Assembly (NCBI GenBank): GCA_903957405.1
Contig: CAJBPC010000267.1
Coordinates: 1-13,745 of the forward strand
Reading direction: 5' to 3'
Source of the DNA: an uncultured bacterium
GTDB lineage: Bacteria; Bacteroidota; Bacteroidia; Chitinophagales; Chitinophagaceae
DNA length: 13,745 nt
Shown here: piece by piece, positions 12,551 to 13,745 of the stretch
How the letters are laid out: each line of letters starts with the position of its first letter
How positions within the stretch are numbered: position 1 is the stretch's first letter
Made by a program: the position numbers and the translations under genes
The notes under the pieces: generated by a model
Database searches by the model: none
The model's input: only the letters and a program-made list of their open reading frames with translations
Told to the model about the DNA's origin: nothing

Positions 12551-13745
12551 ATGATTGGAAAAAATAAAGATCTAAAACTCGCGATCCGCTTACTGATTAC
12601 ATCCCTATTGTGGTTTGGCCATTGGAATGTTCAGTCGCAAACAAGAGCGGTATTGAGCGGTGTGGTGATGAATCAAAAAAAACTGCCTTTGGCGAACGTA
12701 TCGGTAGTTATGATTTCCACTGGCGATGCAGCCATAACTGATAACAGCGGAAGATTCGTTTTTGAAAATCCGGGTTCAGGTGAGCTAGAGATTACTTTTT
12801 CGTCAGTGGGGTATGCCACAAAAAGGGTGACATGCACAAAATCTCCCGATACGGCGTTGACCATTATCTTGGAGGATCGCATAGTCGGATTGAAGGATGT
12901 GATCGTAACGGCAAGGCCAAGGCTACTGGGTTCATCCTCCACAATAGACAAGAGCGCCATCATACACACGCAACCGACAAGTTTGAGTGATGTCTTGCAA
13001 CTGGTACCCGGGCAACTCGCGACAAATCCGAATTTGGGTTCAGCAGCACAGATCAACCTAAGGCAAATTCCCACGACGAGTGATGCGGGAAGGGCCAATG
13101 CACTGGGCACACAGATAGTGCTTGACGGGGTGCCATTCAGCAACAATGCCAATCTGCAAACGGATGTGACGATATTGAATGCATCACCTGGAGCGCTACC
13201 TCCGTTTTCGTCTGTTGCTGGCAGGGGGAATGATTTGCGACAGATTCCAGCTGACAATATAGAGAGCATAGAAGTCATTAGAGGGATACCATCCGCCCGT
13301 TACGGGGATTTAACGGCCGGATTGATCATTGTGCATTCGCGTATCGGTCGATTAAAGCCCGAGGCGAAGGTTAGATTGAACCCCAATATGTCGCAATTCG
13401 CATTATTGGGCGGATTCTCCGACAAGCGCAAGATGAATGCCGTAAACATAGGGTTTGACATGTTGCATGCAAGAGAAGACGTAAGGGACAAGCTAAACGG
13501 GTATAGTCGCATTCAGGGCCAAGCCACATGGCAAAAGTTCTGGGATGATCGGAAAAAGTTTGTCACTACCACCATCTTGTCTGCATTCAACACCATTGAT
13601 AACCTGAAACGCGACCCGACGGATATGCGGTATCAGACAGAGCGATTCGCAGACGAATACAATGTCAGGGCCAGTACGGAGGGCAAATGGAAAGCTGACA
13701 GGAAATGGCTTAGTAGCGTCAGCTACATTGCCGCATTAAACGTCA
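12551..13745 (+). CDS. TonB-dependent outer-membrane receptor (N-terminal 398 residues, runs off the edge)
   Basis: The start MIGKNKDLKLAIRLLI leads a signal peptide ending HWNVQSQ (residue 30). Residues ~31-115 are a CarboxypepD_reg-like domain (LSGVVMNQKKLPLANVSVV, TDNSGRFVFEN, ITFSSVGYATK). VIVTARP (118-124) is followed by the plug domain: SLSDVLQLVPG (144-154), QIVLDGVPFSNN (188-199), LRQIPADNIESIEVIRGIPS (229-248) and ARYGDLTAGLIIV (249-261). After this the barrel begins, and the gene is cut by the window end. Plugs with this RGIPS-xxYGDLTxG signature belong to receptors that import metals or metal complexes or other small ligands with TonB energy. It shares its strand with the small His/Cys protein and the upstream palindrome. 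The substrate is unknown. A long antisense frame here is a shadow. Confidence 0.9.
   Translation, partial: MIGKNKDLKLAIRLLITSLLWFGHWNVQSQTRAVLSGVVMNQKKLPLANVSVVMISTGDAAITDNSGRFVFENPGSGELEITFSSVGYATKRVTCTKSPDTALTIILEDRIVGLKDVIVTARPRLLGSSSTIDKSAIIHTQPTSLSDVLQLVPGQLATNPNLGSAAQINLRQIPTTSDAGRANALGTQIVLDGVPFSNNANLQTDVTILNASPGALPPFSSVAGRGNDLRQIPADNIESIEVIRGIPSARYGDLTAGLIIVHSRIGRLKPEAKVRLNPNMSQFALLGGFSDKRKMNAVNIGFDMLHAREDVRDKLNGYSRIQGQATWQKFWDDRKKFVTTTILSAFNTIDNLKRDPTDMRYQTERFADEYNVRASTEGKWKADRKWLSSVSYIAALNV

Noticed and set aside
12673..13278. 201-codon minus-strand frame within the TonB receptor
   Set aside because: The plus-strand frame has clear carboxypeptidase-like and plug domains; the antisense product shows no motif.
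1..13745. CRISPR arrays, tRNA/rRNA genes, insertion sequences
   Set aside because: No regularly spaced repeats, cloverleaf or rRNA signatures, or transposase motifs were seen on either strand.

Overview
The window looks like a chromosomal segment of a Bacteroidota bacterium, most likely of the Chitinophagaceae/Sphingobacteriales type. The support is: a SusC/CarboxypepD_reg-type TonB-dependent receptor; a PorT-like outer-membrane barrel ending in YRF; signal peptides ending in AQ; almost no Shine-Dalgarno sequences; and TAnnTTTG-type -7 promoter boxes. The left ~11 kb is GC-rich with short intergenic gaps. From about 11.0 kb rightwards the DNA is visibly more AT-rich, with long gaps, structured repeats and a probably broken gene, as expected of a more mobile or recently rearranged region.

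Layout. (1) 1-2193: a divergent cluster. Leftward are a RidA-family protein and the N-terminus of a SelA-like PLP enzyme. Rightward is an amidohydrolase of the COG3964 (EF_0837/Atu3266) type. All three carry export signals, and two of these look like Tat signals, so this resembles a periplasmic deacylation / PLP-elimination / imine-hydrolysis pathway. (2) 2241-2265: terminator hairpin between convergent genes. (3) 5264-2336, leftward: a bile-acid:sodium-symporter-family transporter followed by a PQQ-type sugar dehydrogenase fused to a cytochrome c domain, probably one operon. (4) 6098-5433, leftward: a PorT-like beta-barrel protein with its own terminator. (5) 6381-7863, rightward: a DUF1801 protein and a sterol desaturase/fatty acid hydroxylase. 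(6) 8700-7963, leftward: an exported, divergent acetolactate-decarboxylase-fold protein. (7) 8801-9442, rightward: a 1-Cys (Prx6-type) peroxiredoxin. (8) 11013-9581, leftward: a GT2 glycosyltransferase and a methyltransferase overlapping by ATGA, probably lipid-linked sugar or envelope modification. (9) 11532-11106, leftward: a hypothetical gene with an apparent A7 homopolymer frameshift. (10) 11598-11715: a structured, repeat-like non-coding element. (11) 11773-13745, rightward: a Bacteroidota promoter overlapped by a perfect 10-1-10 palindrome, a small His/Cys-motif exported protein, a 380-bp gap with repeats, and a TonB-dependent receptor running off the right edge.

The two most interesting units are the all-exported amidohydrolase/SelA-like/RidA set at the left edge and the palindrome-controlled small protein plus TonB receptor at the right edge, which I suspect is metal-responsive. 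Both functional readings are inferences. No homology search could be run.
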